A program made the position numbers and the translations under genes. A stretch of 64,000 nucleotides of DNA, taken from Tabrizicola soli (GTDB lineage: Bacteria; Pseudomonadota; Alphaproteobacteria; Rhodobacterales; Rhodobacteraceae). Positions 1-9,363 of the stretch are shown piece after piece. Below the pieces are notes generated by a model. The model did not search any database and had not been told where the DNA came from. It saw only the letters and a list, made by a program, of their open reading frames with translations. The DNA is taken from positions 162,536 to 226,535 of the forward strand of contig NZ_JAEACP010000005.1 in assembly GCF_015999335.1 (NCBI RefSeq). The letters run 5' to 3'. The stretch's first letter is position 1. Each line of letters opens with the position of its first letter.

Positions 1-974
1 GCGCCGAGGGCGAGGCCGATGGCGATGCCGAGGGCGGAGAGGATCGCGGTCTGCCAGAGATAGATGCGGAAGATCAGCCCGCCTTCCGCGCCAAGGGTCT
101 TGAGGGTGGCGATGGTTTCCACCTTGCCGTCGAGATAGCTGCGGATCGCGGCCGAGATGCCGACCCCGCCCACCGCGAGGCCAGCGAGGCCGACGAGGAC
201 GAGGAAGCTGCCGATGCGGTCGACGAAATTCTCGACCCCCGGCGCGGCGCGGCGGCTGTCGGTCCAGCGCATCCCCTTGTCGCGGAAGGTGGATTCCGCC
301 TCGGTCTCGAGGGTCTGCAGGTCGGCGCCGGGCGGCAGGAGCAGGCGGTAGCGGGTCTCGTACATCGAGCCTGCGGTGAGGAGGCCGGATGACGCCAGCG
401 CCTCGGACCGGACCACGGTGCGGGGGCCGAGGGTGAAGCCGGCGGAGGCGGAGTCGGGCTCTCGGGTCAGGGCGGCGGTGAGGCGGAAGTCTTGCGTCCC
501 GAGGCGGAAGGTGTCACCCGGTTTGAGAGAGAGGCGGTCGATCAGGACGGGGTCCATGATCGCGCCGGGGAGGCCATCGGTGTCGGCCAGCGCCTCGGCA
601 ACGGGAATCGGCGGGTCGAGCTGCGCGGAGCCGGTGAGGGGCCAGGCGCTGTCCACCGCCTTGATCTGGGTAAGGGCCTGGTCGCCGGGGGTCAGCGCCA
701 TGGAGCGGAAGTCGTAGACTTCGGAGACCTTGGTGGCGATCCGCTGCATATAGGCGCGTTCTTCCGTGTCGGCGCTGCGCCAGGTGAAGCGCATCTCGGC
801 ATCGCCGCCGAGGATCACCGCGCCCTGATCGGCGAGGCCCTGCTGGATTCCGGCGCGAAGGGTGCCGACGGCGGCGATGGCGGCGACGCCAAGGGCGAGG
901 CAGGCGAGAAAGACGCGGAAGCCGCGAAGGCCGCCGCGAAGCTCGCGCCGGGCGATGGTGAGAGAGAGGCTCAT
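1..974 (-). CDS. YbbP-like ABC transporter permease (C-terminus outside window)
   Basis: Inner-membrane permease subunit of a MacB/FtsX-type ABC exporter. Reading leftwards from ATG at 974 the protein starts MSLSLTIARREL, has a first membrane segment near residues 20-40, then a periplasmic core domain, and near the left edge returns to membrane segments typical of FtsX domains. The start overlaps the stop of the ATPase gene as ATGA, so the two are translationally coupled. Gene order with an ATPase and a divergent GDSL esterase matches E. coli ybbP-ybbA-tesA. The substrate is unknown; E. coli homologues are only suggested to move lipid-like or hydrophobic material. The gene is cut by the window edge, so the C-terminal half is not seen. 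Confidence 0.85.
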   Translation of the reverse strand, partial: MSLSLTIARRELRGGLRGFRVFLACLALGVAAIAAVGTLRAGIQQGLADQGAVILGGDAEMRFTWRSADTEERAYMQRIATKVSEVYDFRSMALTPGDQALTQIKAVDSAWPLTGSAQLDPPIPVAEALADTDGLPGAIMDPVLIDRLSLKPGDTFRLGTQDFRLTAALTREPDSASAGFTLGPRTVVRSEALASSGLLTAGSMYETRYRLLLPPGADLQTLETEAESTFRDKGMRWTDSRRAAPGVENFVDRIGSFLVLVGLAGLAVGGVGISAAIRSYLDGKVETIATLKTLGAEGGLIFRIYLWQTAILSALGIAIGLALG

Positions 975-1666
975 TCGGCGGCTTTCGCGTGGGTCTCGGG
1001 CGCGAGGCGGCCGTCGGCGAGGCGGATGATCCGGTCGCAGCGCGCGGCCAGCTCCGGCGCGTGGGTGACCAGGACCAGCGTCGCGCCGTGGCGGTCGCGA
1101 AGGGAGAAGAGCAGGTCCATGATCGCCTGGCCGTTGACGCCGTCGAGATTGCCGGTGGGCTCGTCCGCCAGAAGGATTGCGGGACGCGGCGCGGCAGCGC
1201 GGGCCAGGGCGACGCGCTGCTGTTCGCCGCCGGACATCTGGCTGGGATAGTGATGCATCCGGTTGCCCAGGCCCATGGCGGCAAGCTCGGCCTCGGCGCG
1301 GGGGAAGGCGTCCGATGCGCCCGCCAGTTCCAGCGGCAGGGCGACGTTCTCCAGCGCGGTCATCGTCGGAATGAGGTGGAAGGATTGGAACACAACCCCC
1401 ATATTCCCCCGGCGGAAGCGGGCGAGCGCGTCCTCGTCCATCGCGGTCAGGTCCTGCCCCAGGGCAAGCACGCGGCCTGCGGTGGCGCGCTCCAGCCCGC
1501 CCATGAGCATGAGGAGCGACGACTTGCCCGACCCCGATGGCCCGATGAGCCCGACCGTCTCGCCCTTGTGGACGGTCAGCGTGATGCCCTTCAGGATTTC
1601 CACCGGCCCGGCATTGCCCGCGAGGGTGAGGCGCGCGTCGGTGAGCGCGAGGATGTCGTCGGCCAT
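971..1666 (-). CDS. ybbA: YbbA-like ABC transporter ATP-binding protein
   Basis: Cytoplasmic ATPase of 231 residues that would power the adjacent permease. Visible motifs: Walker A GPSGSGKSS at residues 42-50, the Q-loop VVFQSF near 91-96, ABC signature SGGEQQR at 145-151, Walker B with D-loop (ILLADEPTGNLD) at 164-175, and the switch histidine in VTH near 200-202. This set and the length fit the MacB/LolD/YbbA group. The ATG at 1666 was chosen because ADDI follows it and no better ribosome site lies upstream; longer reading frames run into the divergent esterase gene. It is expressed away from tesA with only about 19 bases between the two start codons. Confidence 0.92.
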   Translation of the reverse strand: MADDILALTDARLTLAGNAGPVEILKGITLTVHKGETVGLIGPSGSGKSSLLMLMGGLERATAGRVLALGQDLTAMDEDALARFRRGNMGVVFQSFHLIPTMTALENVALPLELAGASDAFPRAEAELAAMGLGNRMHHYPSQMSGGEQQRVALARAAAPRPAILLADEPTGNLDGVNGQAIMDLLFSLRDRHGATLVLVTHAPELAARCDRIIRLADGRLAPETHAKAAE

Positions 1667-1685
1667 GAAACGGTCCCTCGGGGCA

Positions 1686-2381
1686 ATGGTTGCAAAGGGA
1701 TATGGCGCGGGGCGGGGGCTGCGCAATGGGCTGGCGGTCACGTTGTTGACGGCCGGGCTTGCCTCGGCCGAGCCGGTGACGCTGGTGGCGCTGGGCGACA
1801 GCCTGACGGCGGGGTTCGGGCTGGCGGACCCTGCGCAGGGTCTCGTGCCGCAGCTGGAAGGCTGGCTGAAGGCGCGCGGGCATGAGGTGGTGGTGCAGAA
1901 TGCGGGCGTTTCGGGCGACACGACGGCGGGGGGCCTTGCGCGGGTCGGCTGGGCGCTGGGGCCGGATGCGGACGGGGTGATCGTCACGCTGGGCGGGAAC
2001 GATCTGTTGCGCGGGATCGACCCGGCGGCCTCGAAGGCCAACCTGGAGGGCATCCTGAAGGAGGCCGGGGCTCGGAAGCTGCCGGTGCTGCTGGTGGCGA
2101 TGACGGCGCCGGGGAACTTCGGGCCGGAGTACAAGGCGGCGTTCGATGCGATGTATGGCGATCTGGCGGGCCGGTATGGCGCGCTTCTGGCCGAGGACTT
2201 CTTCGCCGGGTTGCGGGCGGCGGGGGCGGATCCTGCGGACCCGGCTTCGATGGCGGCCTACATGCAGGCGGACGGGCTGCATCCGGGCCCCGAGGGGGTG
2301 CGGCTGATCGTCGAGGGGCTGGGGCCGAAGGTCGAGGAATTGCTGGCGGAGATCCGGGCGGGGGGCGCGCAGGACCCTTGA
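1686..2381 (+). CDS. tesA: TesA-like arylesterase/lysophospholipase (GDSL family)
   Basis: Secreted SGNH hydrolase of 231 residues that cleaves acyl esters or thioesters in the periplasm. A signal peptide (hydrophobic stretch GLAVTLLTAGLASA, residues ~14-28) precedes the block I motif GDSL at 37-40 with the nucleophilic serine. The block III asparagine is in GGNDLLRG and the Asp-His pair of block V is in DGLHPG near the C-terminus. The ATG at 1686 gives a normal-sized signal peptide; an ATG at 1665 is also in frame but overlaps the start of the divergent ABC gene. The tesA-ybbA pairing is conserved in E. coli. The true substrate cannot be told from sequence. Confidence 0.9.
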   Translation: MVAKGYGAGRGLRNGLAVTLLTAGLASAEPVTLVALGDSLTAGFGLADPAQGLVPQLEGWLKARGHEVVVQNAGVSGDTTAGGLARVGWALGPDADGVIVTLGGNDLLRGIDPAASKANLEGILKEAGARKLPVLLVAMTAPGNFGPEYKAAFDAMYGDLAGRYGALLAEDFFAGLRAAGADPADPASMAAYMQADGLHPGPEGVRLIVEGLGPKVEELLAEIRAGGAQDP

Positions 2382-2416
2382 ACAAGGCCTGGCAGGTTCC
2401 TTGCGGGGAGGTGGCG

Positions 2417-3211
2417 GTGGAGCATGAGGTTCTCTGGCGGGTCGGGGTGTTCCTCGCGGTGCTTCTGGCGCTTGCGGGGCTGGAGCGGCTGGCCCCGCGA
2501 CGGCCGCCGCTGCAGCCGAAGGCGCGGCGCTGGGCGACGAACCTCGGACTGGTGGTGATCGACACGCTGACGCTCCGGGCGCTGGCGCTGGCGCTGCCGA
2601 TCCTGGCGGTCGCGGCGGCGCTGGATGCGGGGCGGCTGGGCTGGGGCCTGTTCAATGCGCTTGGCTGGCCTGCCTGGCTGGAGGTCGTGCTGGCGATGCT
2701 GATCCTGGACCTTGCGATCTGGACGCAGCATCTGGTGACGCACAAGGTGCCGATCCTGTGGCGCTTTCACCGGGTGCACCATGCCGACCGCGATTTCGAC
2801 GTGACGACGGCCCTGCGCTTCCACCCGGTCGAGATCGCGGGCTCGGCGATGCTCAAGGCCGGGCTGGTCTATCTGCTTGGTCCCTCGGCGCTGGCGGTGG
2901 TGCTGTTCGAGATCGCGCTGAACGCCACGGCGATGTTCAACCATGCGAATCTGCGCCTGCCCCCCTGGCTGGACCGGGTGGTGCGGCTGGTGTTGGTGAC
3001 GCCGGACATGCACCGGGTGCACCATTCGGTCCACCGTGAGGAGCATGACAGCAATTACGGCTTTGCCCTGTCGCTTTGGGACAGGCTCTTCGGGACCCAT
3101 GTGCCAGAACCGAAGGCAGGGCAGGACGGCATGGTGGTGGGGCTGGAATGGCAGGACGACAGGACGATGCGGCTGGGATGGGTGCTGGGGCTGCCCTTCT
3201 TCCGGCGCTAG
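2417..3211 (+). CDS. Sterol desaturase / fatty acid hydroxylase family membrane protein
   Basis: Integral membrane di-iron oxygenase of about 264 residues. Three histidine clusters typical of the fatty acid hydroxylase superfamily are visible: HLVTH, HRVHH and a later HRVHH. Several hydrophobic segments lie before and between them. The family hydroxylates or desaturates lipids; the bacterial substrate is unknown. The GTG at 2417 is preferred because a GGGGAGG ribosome site lies five bases upstream. A TTG at 2378, overlapping the esterase stop as TTGA, is the alternative and adds 13 residues. It probably shares a transcript with tesA and with the overlapping downstream ferredoxin-like gene. 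Confidence 0.85.
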   Translation: MEHEVLWRVGVFLAVLLALAGLERLAPRRPPLQPKARRWATNLGLVVIDTLTLRALALALPILAVAAALDAGRLGWGLFNALGWPAWLEVVLAMLILDLAIWTQHLVTHKVPILWRFHRVHHADRDFDVTTALRFHPVEIAGSAMLKAGLVYLLGPSALAVVLFEIALNATAMFNHANLRLPPWLDRVVRLVLVTPDMHRVHHSVHREEHDSNYGFALSLWDRLFGTHVPEPKAGQDGMVVGLEWQDDRTMRLGWVLGLPFFRR

Positions 3212-3840
3212 AGGCGCGGCTGGCCGAGGAGCGGCTGGAGGTGCTGGGCGGCTTTGCCGTCGCCGGGGACGAGGCGGGTTTTCCGCCGGGCACGCGGACG
3301 CTGCTGCTTCTGGGGCCGAGGGAGCCTGAGTTCTGGGCACATCTGACGGCGGCGCCGGAATGGGACGGCGCGCCCGATCCGGTGGACCGCTGGTCGCGGC
3401 GGGTGATCGGGCGGATCGCCTGCGACCTGGGGGCCAAGGCGCTGTTTCCCTTCGGCGGGCCGCCCTATCATCCGTTCTACCAATGGGCGCTGCGCACGGG
3501 GCGGGCCTGGGACAGTCCGGTGCGGCTTTTGGTCCATGCCGGGCAGGGGCTGATGGTCAGCTTTCGCGGCGCGCTGGCGCTGCGCGAGGCGGTGCCGGTG
3601 CCGCCTCCGGTCGCGAAGCCCTGCGGGACCTGCCCGGCCCCCTGCCTGAGCGCCTGCCCGGCCGGCGCGCTGGGTGCTGCGGGCTATGACGTGCCCGCGT
3701 GCCATGCTTTTCTGGACCGGCCCGAGGGGGCGGAATGCATGACTGGCGGCTGCCTGGTGCGCCGCGCTTGCCCGCTGTCGCAAAGCTATGCAAGACTGCC
3801 GGAACAGTCGGCCTATCACATGGGAAAGTTTCACAAATGA
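3178..3840 (+). CDS. Ferredoxin-like 4Fe-4S protein of unknown role
   Basis: About 220 residues. The C-terminal half has two cysteine groups, CGTCPAPCLSACP (C-x2-C-x3-C-x3-CP) and CMTGGCLVRRACP, consistent with iron-sulfur binding. The N-terminal part resembles the small Rossmann-like region found in epoxyqueuosine reductase relatives, but the protein is too short to be QueG and lacks its HEAT repeats. The electron partner and substrate are unknown. The start is uncertain: ATG at 3178 overlaps the hydroxylase gene by 34 bases, and a GTG near 3239 is possible. The stop codon overlaps the start of the phosphatase gene (ATGA), which implies coupled translation. Confidence 0.75.
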   Translation: MGAGAALLPALEARLAEERLEVLGGFAVAGDEAGFPPGTRTLLLLGPREPEFWAHLTAAPEWDGAPDPVDRWSRRVIGRIACDLGAKALFPFGGPPYHPFYQWALRTGRAWDSPVRLLVHAGQGLMVSFRGALALREAVPVPPPVAKPCGTCPAPCLSACPAGALGAAGYDVPACHAFLDRPEGAECMTGGCLVRRACPLSQSYARLPEQSAYHMGKFHK

Positions 3841-4340
3841 AGCGGTTGATCCTGACGCGGCACGCGAAATCCTCGTGGGACGATCCGATGATGCCCGACC
3901 ACGACCGCCCGCTGAACGAGCGCGGCAAGGCGGCGGCGGCGGATCTGGGGCAATGGCTGGCCAGCCGCGACTATATCCCCGGCGAGGTGCTGTGCTCGGA
4001 CGCGCTGCGCACGCGCAAGACCTTTTCCGGCATTGCCCCGGCGCTGCCCGGAACCCCGGTGCTGGAGCTGAAGCCCGTGCTTTACCATGCCGGGCCGGAT
4101 GTGATGATGGCGGTCCTGCGCCATGCGACGGCGGATGTGGTGATGATGATCGGCCACAATCCCGGCATCGCCGAATTCGCCCAGCGGCTGGTGGCGCATC
4201 CGCCCGCGACGCCGGACTTCCAGCGCTATCCGACCGGGGCAACGCTGGTGGTCGATTTCGACGCGCCGGACTGGGCCTCGGTCGGCTTCGGCTCGGGCGT
4301 GGCGGCGGATTTCGTCGTCCCGCGCGAGATCGTGGCCTGA
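3837..4340 (+). CDS. SixA-like phosphohistidine phosphatase (histidine phosphatase family)
   Basis: A 167-residue cytoplasmic phosphatase. The catalytic RH motif is at Arg8-His9 (LTRHAKSSW) and the second histidine is His107 in MIGHNPG. Length and motifs match the SixA branch, which dephosphorylates phosphohistidine on Hpt or PTS proteins. Some relatives in alphaproteobacteria have no assigned substrate, so the precise target is open. ATG at 3837 overlaps the previous stop. It is the last gene of its cluster and is followed by a strong hairpin that it shares with the convergent permease gene. Confidence 0.87.
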   Translation: MKRLILTRHAKSSWDDPMMPDHDRPLNERGKAAAADLGQWLASRDYIPGEVLCSDALRTRKTFSGIAPALPGTPVLELKPVLYHAGPDVMMAVLRHATADVVMMIGHNPGIAEFAQRLVAHPPATPDFQRYPTGATLVVDFDAPDWASVGFGSGVAADFVVPREIVA

Positions 4341-4367
4341 GGACATTGCCGCCGGAAGCGGAGCTGT

Positions 4368-4388
4368 GGCCGGGGGACTCCCCCGGCC
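4368..4388. terminator. Bidirectional terminator hairpin
   Basis: Perfect 9-bp stem GGCCGGGGG / CCCCCGGCC with loop ACT, between the convergent phosphatase and NCS2 permease genes. There is no clear T-run on either side, so it may rely on Rho or serve as a 3' end stabiliser. Confidence 0.55.
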
Positions 4389-4395
4389 CCTTCCG

Positions 4396-5880
4396 TCAGT
4401 GATCGGCGAGCGCGGCGGCCGATTTCGCCTCTGCGACCGAGCCCTGCGTGCCGTTGAAGAAGGCGTTCAGGATCACCGCCGCGATCGAGGCGAGCAGGAT
4501 GCCCGATTCGATCAGCGGGTGGATCTCGTGCGGCATCCACTGCTTGAAGTTCGGCGCGACCAGCGGGATCATCCCCATGCCAAGGCTGACCGCGACGATG
4601 AACAGGTTGTTGCGGCGGCCGAAATCGACGCCGGCCAGGATGCGGATCCCGGTCGCGGCGACCATGCCGAACATCACCAGCCCCGCGCCGCCCAGCACCA
4701 TGGTGGGGATCGATTCGACCAGCGCGCCCATCTTCGGCACCAGCCCCAGCACGATCAGGATCGCGCCCCCCGCGACGCAGACGAAGCGCGAGCGGACGCC
4801 GGTCACGCCGACGAGGCCGACGTTCTGGCTGAACGAGGTATAGGGGAAGGTGTTGAAGATGCCGCCGATCAGCGTGCCGAGGCCGTCGGTCCTGAGGCCC
4901 GCCGAGAGCATCGGCTGGGTCACCGGCTTGCCGGTCATGTCGCCGAGCGCGAGGAACATGCCGGTCGATTCGATCATCACCACGATCATCACCAGCACCA
5001 TGGTCACGATCATCACCAGGTCGAAGGTCGGCATCCCGAAGTGGAAGGGCGTGATCATCCCGAACCAGGCGGCATCCGCCACCTTGGCGAAGGTCATCTT
5101 GCCCAGGGCGACCGCGATCATCGCGCCGATCACGATGCCGAGGAGCACCGAGATGTTGCACAGGAACCCCTTGGCATAGCGCGCGATCAGCAGGATCGAG
5201 ACCAGGACCACGGTCGAGACCGCGACATTGCCGAGGGGGGCGTAGGCCTCGTTCGGCAGGGTCGCGGCGGCGGAGAATTTCGCGGGCAACTCGGGCAGGC
5301 CGGAGATCGTGCCGGCGGCGGCTCCCTCGGTCACGGCCTTCAGCCATTCGGCATGGGCCGGGTCGACGACCATCGGCGCGGTCGGGCCGACCGGGTTGCC
5401 GAAGATCCAGTTGATGCCGATCCGCATCAGGCTGACGCCGATCACCAGGATGATCGTGCCGGTCACCACCGGCGGGAAGAAGCGCAGCATGCGGCTGACG
5501 AAGGGGGCGATGAGGATCGAGATGATCCCGGCCGCGATGATCGCGCCGAAGATCGCCCGCGCGCCCTCGGGCCCGCCGCTCGCATTGGCCATGGCCACCA
5601 TCGGGCCCACGGCGGCGAAGGTGACGCCCATCATCACCGGCAGCCTGATCCCGAACCATTGCGTCGCGCCAAGCGACTGGATCAGCGTGACCAGGCCGCA
5701 GACGAAAAGGTCGGCGGAAATCAGGAAGGCCACGTCGGCGGGCTCCAGCTTCAGGGCGCGGCCGACGATCAGCGGCACCGCGACGGCGCCGGCATACATG
5801 ACAAGGACATGCTGGAGGCCAAGCGTGAATAGCTTGGGCGGGGCCAGAACCTCGTCCACGGGGTGGACCTGCTGGGTCAT
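4396..5880 (-). CDS. NCS2 family purine (urate/xanthine) permease
   Basis: Inner-membrane nucleobase:cation symporter of 494 residues with about 12-14 hydrophobic segments. The nucleobase-ascorbate transporter signature QNVGLVGVTG is present, and MIESTG carries the conserved membrane glutamate. Position at the end of the ureide operon suggests urate or xanthine uptake; uracil is less likely. Allantoin is usually carried by NCS1 proteins, so that substrate is not favoured. The ATG at 5880 has AAAGG about nine bases upstream. It lies 80 bases after ureidoglycolate lyase on the same strand and probably belongs to the same transcript. Confidence 0.9.
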   Translation of the reverse strand: MTQQVHPVDEVLAPPKLFTLGLQHVLVMYAGAVAVPLIVGRALKLEPADVAFLISADLFVCGLVTLIQSLGATQWFGIRLPVMMGVTFAAVGPMVAMANASGGPEGARAIFGAIIAAGIISILIAPFVSRMLRFFPPVVTGTIILVIGVSLMRIGINWIFGNPVGPTAPMVVDPAHAEWLKAVTEGAAAGTISGLPELPAKFSAAATLPNEAYAPLGNVAVSTVVLVSILLIARYAKGFLCNISVLLGIVIGAMIAVALGKMTFAKVADAAWFGMITPFHFGMPTFDLVMIVTMVLVMIVVMIESTGMFLALGDMTGKPVTQPMLSAGLRTDGLGTLIGGIFNTFPYTSFSQNVGLVGVTGVRSRFVCVAGGAILIVLGLVPKMGALVESIPTMVLGGAGLVMFGMVAATGIRILAGVDFGRRNNLFIVAVSLGMGMIPLVAPNFKQWMPHEIHPLIESGILLASIAAVILNAFFNGTQGSVAEAKSAAALADH

Positions 5881-5960
5881 TCGTTCACTACCTTTCCCTC
5901 GGGGCTTTCTGTTCGCGCCGTCTGCACATCGCCCCGGGATGTGCTCCGGTTAAGGACCCC

Positions 5961-6437
5961 TCAGGGGGCCAGGACCGTCCAGGCCTGGCTGTAACGGTAT
6001 TCTTCCAGGTTCGGGGTGCTGCCGATCCGGTCCACGACGGCGAACCGGCCGGGCGCGGAGAGCGGGGTGAGGACGCCGTGCCAGGTGCCGCGATGCAGGT
6101 TGATGCCCTGGGTGCCGTCGGTCAGGAAGGCCAGCGGGACCGCCTCCGGGCCGGGGGCGACGATGACGAGGAACGGGTGTTCCGTCATCGGCAGGAAGGC
6201 CTGGGAGCCTTCGGGGTGGCGCTCGATCAGGTCGAAGCTGTAGGGCAGGGCGCGGGGTTCGGCCAGGAAGATCGAGATGCCGGCGCGGCCCTCGGGTCCG
6301 AAGTCCAGCGCCGCGCGGTCGTGGTGGCGGCGGCAGAGGCCCGCGTTGATCAGGCGGTGCGCGCCGGTTGCGTCGAGCAGGTCGCCGAAGGGGGCGAAGG
6401 CCTCGGGCGTCAGGGGGGCGGGGCGGATGGACCTCAT
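5961..6437 (-). CDS. allA: Ureidoglycolate lyase
   Basis: Cytoplasmic enzyme of 158 residues that splits (S)-ureidoglycolate into glyoxylate and urea, the last step of the ureide pathway. It begins MRSIRPAPLTPEAFAPFGD, the usual N-terminus of the AllA family. The core is cupin-like, with HRGTWHG, containing two histidines of the active region, near residues 118-124. ATG at 6437 has GAGGAG six to twelve bases upstream. That ribosome site lies inside a predicted hairpin formed by the 82-base gap after the aminohydrolase gene, suggesting its translation is separately controlled. Confidence 0.92.
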   Translation of the reverse strand: MRSIRPAPLTPEAFAPFGDLLDATGAHRLINAGLCRRHHDRAALDFGPEGRAGISIFLAEPRALPYSFDLIERHPEGSQAFLPMTEHPFLVIVAPGPEAVPLAFLTDGTQGINLHRGTWHGVLTPLSAPGRFAVVDRIGSTPNLEEYRYSQAWTVLAP

Positions 6438-6519
6438 CGGCCGCTCCTCGTCGGTCTTCGACCGCTCGTCGCAGGGCGGGCGGCCAGCGAGGAGTGCCGA
6501 AGGCGCAGGCGCGCGGCGC
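6438..6519 (-). promoter_or_regulatory. Structured intercistronic leader that would mask the allA ribosome site
   Basis: On the minus-strand RNA, bases 6502-6487 (containing CACTCCTCGC) can pair with CGAGGAG at 6450-6444, which is the ribosome binding site of allA. The outer arm continues toward the allA start codon. Between the arms lies a small hairpin, CGGTC/GACCG at 6452-6464. The predicted fold would hide the ribosome site. Whether it is a switch, a thermometer or simply a processing site is inference. The sequence CTCCTCGTCGG plus GCGAGGAGTGNCGAAG recurs at 49545-49615. Confidence 0.4.
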
Positions 6520-7358
<839 letters not shown>

Positions 7359-7362
<4 letters not shown>

Positions 7363-8774
7363 GGCAGTTGATCCTTCAGGCGAAGCTCGGCGATGCGTTC
7401 CACCTGTTTGCAGGCAGTGGCGAATTCCGTGGCGGTGTCGTTGTCGATGCGGGTCTGGAAGGCCTTGAGGATCGAGGCCTTGCTGTTGTCGCGGACGGCG
7501 ATGATGAAGGGGAAGCCGTGCTTGCGCACATACTCCTCGTTCAGCCGCTGGAAGCGGCTTCGCTCCTCGTCGGTCAGCGCGTCCAGCGCGGCGGAGGCCT
7601 GTTCGGCGGTGGACTCGGGCGTCAGCCGTCTGGCCGCCGCCAGCTTGCCCGCAAGGTCGGGATGGGCCTTCAGGACGCCGAGGCGTTCCTCGGGCGTGGC
7701 CGAGCGGAAGATGCGGGCCAGCGCGTTGTGCAGGCCCGTGGCGCTGTCATGCGCGGGGCCGAGCTCCAGATCGAAGGCGCGCTCGGCGATCCAGGGGGAA
7801 TGTTCGAAAATGGAGCCGAAGCGGGTGACGAAGCGTTCGCGCGGCATCTGCGACGGCCGCTCGAACCGCTTGTGCGGATGGGTTTTTCTCCAGTGCTCGG
7901 CAATCTCGATCCGGCGCGGGAACCAGACGCCGTCATGCGATTTCGCATGGTCGAGGAAGCGTTTCAGCCCGGCGATCTTGCCGGGGCGGCCGATCAGGCG
8001 GCAGTGCAGGCCGATCGAGAACATCTTGGCCGCACCCGCCTCGCCTTCGGCATAGAGCGTGTCGAAACTGTCCCTCAGATACTGGAAGAACTGCTCGCCG
8101 GTGATGTAGCCCGGCGCGGTGGCGAAGCGCATGTCGTTGGCTTCCAGCGTATAGGGGATCACCAGCTGGTCGTGGTCGCCATATTCGCGCCAATAGGGCA
8201 GGTCGTCGTCGTAGGTGTCGGAAATCCAGGCCAGCCGCCGGGTCTCGGCGGTCAGCTGGACGGTGTTCATGCTGCACCGCCCGGTATACCAGCCCTGCGG
8301 GGCCTCGCCCACCACCTCCTCGTGCAGGCGGAAGGACTCGGCGATCTGGCGGGCCTCCTCCTCGGGGGCCATGTCGCGGTGGTCGACCCATTTCAGGCCG
8401 TGGCTGGCGATCTCCCACCCGGCGGCCTTCATCGCGGCGACCTGCTCGGGGTTGCGGGCAAGCGCCGAGGTCACGCCGTAGATCGTGACGGGAATCTCCA
8501 TCCCGGTGAACAGCCGGTGCAGGCGCCAGAACCCGGCGCGGGCGCCGTAGTCGTAGATCGACTCCATGTTCCAATGCCGCATCCCCGGCCAGGGCGCGGC
8601 CCCGGCGATGTCGCTGAGGAAGGCCTCGGACTGGGCGTCGCCGTGCAGAAGGTTGTTCTCGCCGCCCTCCTCGTAGTTCAGGACGATGGAAACGGCGATC
8701 TTTGCGCCGCCGGGCCAGCGGGCATCGGGGGGCGTGGGGCCGTGGCCACGGAAATCTCGGGGATAGCGGTTCAA
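7359..8774 (-). CDS. puuE: Allantoinase PuuE fused to OHCU decarboxylase UraD
   Basis: Bifunctional protein of 471 residues. Residues ~1-305 are a NodB-type polysaccharide deacetylase fold of the cofactor-independent PuuE allantoinases, which hydrolyse allantoin to allantoate. Residues ~312-471 match UraD, which decarboxylates OHCU to (S)-allantoin. In that half, HPDLAGKLAAARRLT, the STAEQ segment and the KHGFPFIIAVR motif are visible. The fusion joins two consecutive steps but in reversed N-to-C order. Such fusions are known in alphaproteobacteria. It is the first gene of the leftward operon and is transcribed away from uraH. Confidence 0.93.
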
Positions 8775-8821
8775 GGTCGGTCTCCTTCGCGGGAAGGTTA
8801 GGCCAGGAGGGGCGAAGATAT

Positions 8822-8839
8822 TTTCAGGATTTCACGAAA
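8822..8839. promoter_or_regulatory. Dyad TTTC-N10-GAAA between puuE and uraH
   Basis: An AT-richer spot in the divergent puuE/uraH gap holds TTTCaggatttcacGAAA. A similar dyad with a 12-base spacer lies in front of puuD (11950-11969). The shared half-sites hint at a common regulator, perhaps the LysR protein of this cluster; this is inference. Confidence 0.3.
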
Positions 8840-8913
8840 GGTCATATGTGCGCAATGCAGGGTCGCGGGGGCGGGGGTTTCGTGGTCAGATGCAGGCAAA
8901 TCGGGGGGGTGTC

Positions 8914-9267
8914 ATGGGGCGCTTGTCGACGCATGTGCTGGATACCGCGCGGGGAAAGCCTGCCGCGGGCGTGGTGATCCTGCTTTACCGGCTGGAGGAC
9001 ACCGGACGGAGCCTCTTGCGCGAGGTCGTCACCAACGCCGATGGACGGACCGACGGCCCGCTGCTGGAGGGGGCGGCGCTGGCGGCGGGGAGCTACGAGC
9101 TTCTGTTCCGGGCGGGCGATTATCTGCGCGCCAGCGGGCAGGCGGGCGGGGACGTGCTGTTCCTGGACGAGATTCCGATCCGCTTCGGGGTGCCCGATGC
9201 CGGCCAGCATTACCATGTGCCGCTTTTGATCTCTCCCTTCGGTTATTCGACCTATCGCGGGTCCTGA
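8914..9267 (+). CDS. uraH: 5-hydroxyisourate hydrolase (transthyretin-like)
   Basis: A 117-residue enzyme that hydrolyses 5-hydroxyisourate, the product of urate oxidation, to OHCU. Family signatures are the N-terminal LSTHVLDTA (histidine in the active site) and the C-terminal tetrapeptide YRGS (114-117), which separates HIU hydrolases from true transthyretins. The central GQHYHVPLL segment supplies another active-site histidine. ATG at 8914 follows a G-rich ribosome site; longer in-frame starts at 8848 would add residues with no family match. It feeds UraD, encoded divergently as part of the PuuE fusion. Confidence 0.93.
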   Translation: MGRLSTHVLDTARGKPAAGVVILLYRLEDTGRSLLREVVTNADGRTDGPLLEGAALAAGSYELLFRAGDYLRASGQAGGDVLFLDEIPIRFGVPDAGQHYHVPLLISPFGYSTYRGS

Positions 9268-9363
9268 CACAAGCGTTATGATGGTCGTGAAACCGCCACT
9301 TGCGAAGGGCGGCGAGAGGGTATTTTGTGCAGCCGTCCATTGCAGGGGTTAAGGAGAAACCGC

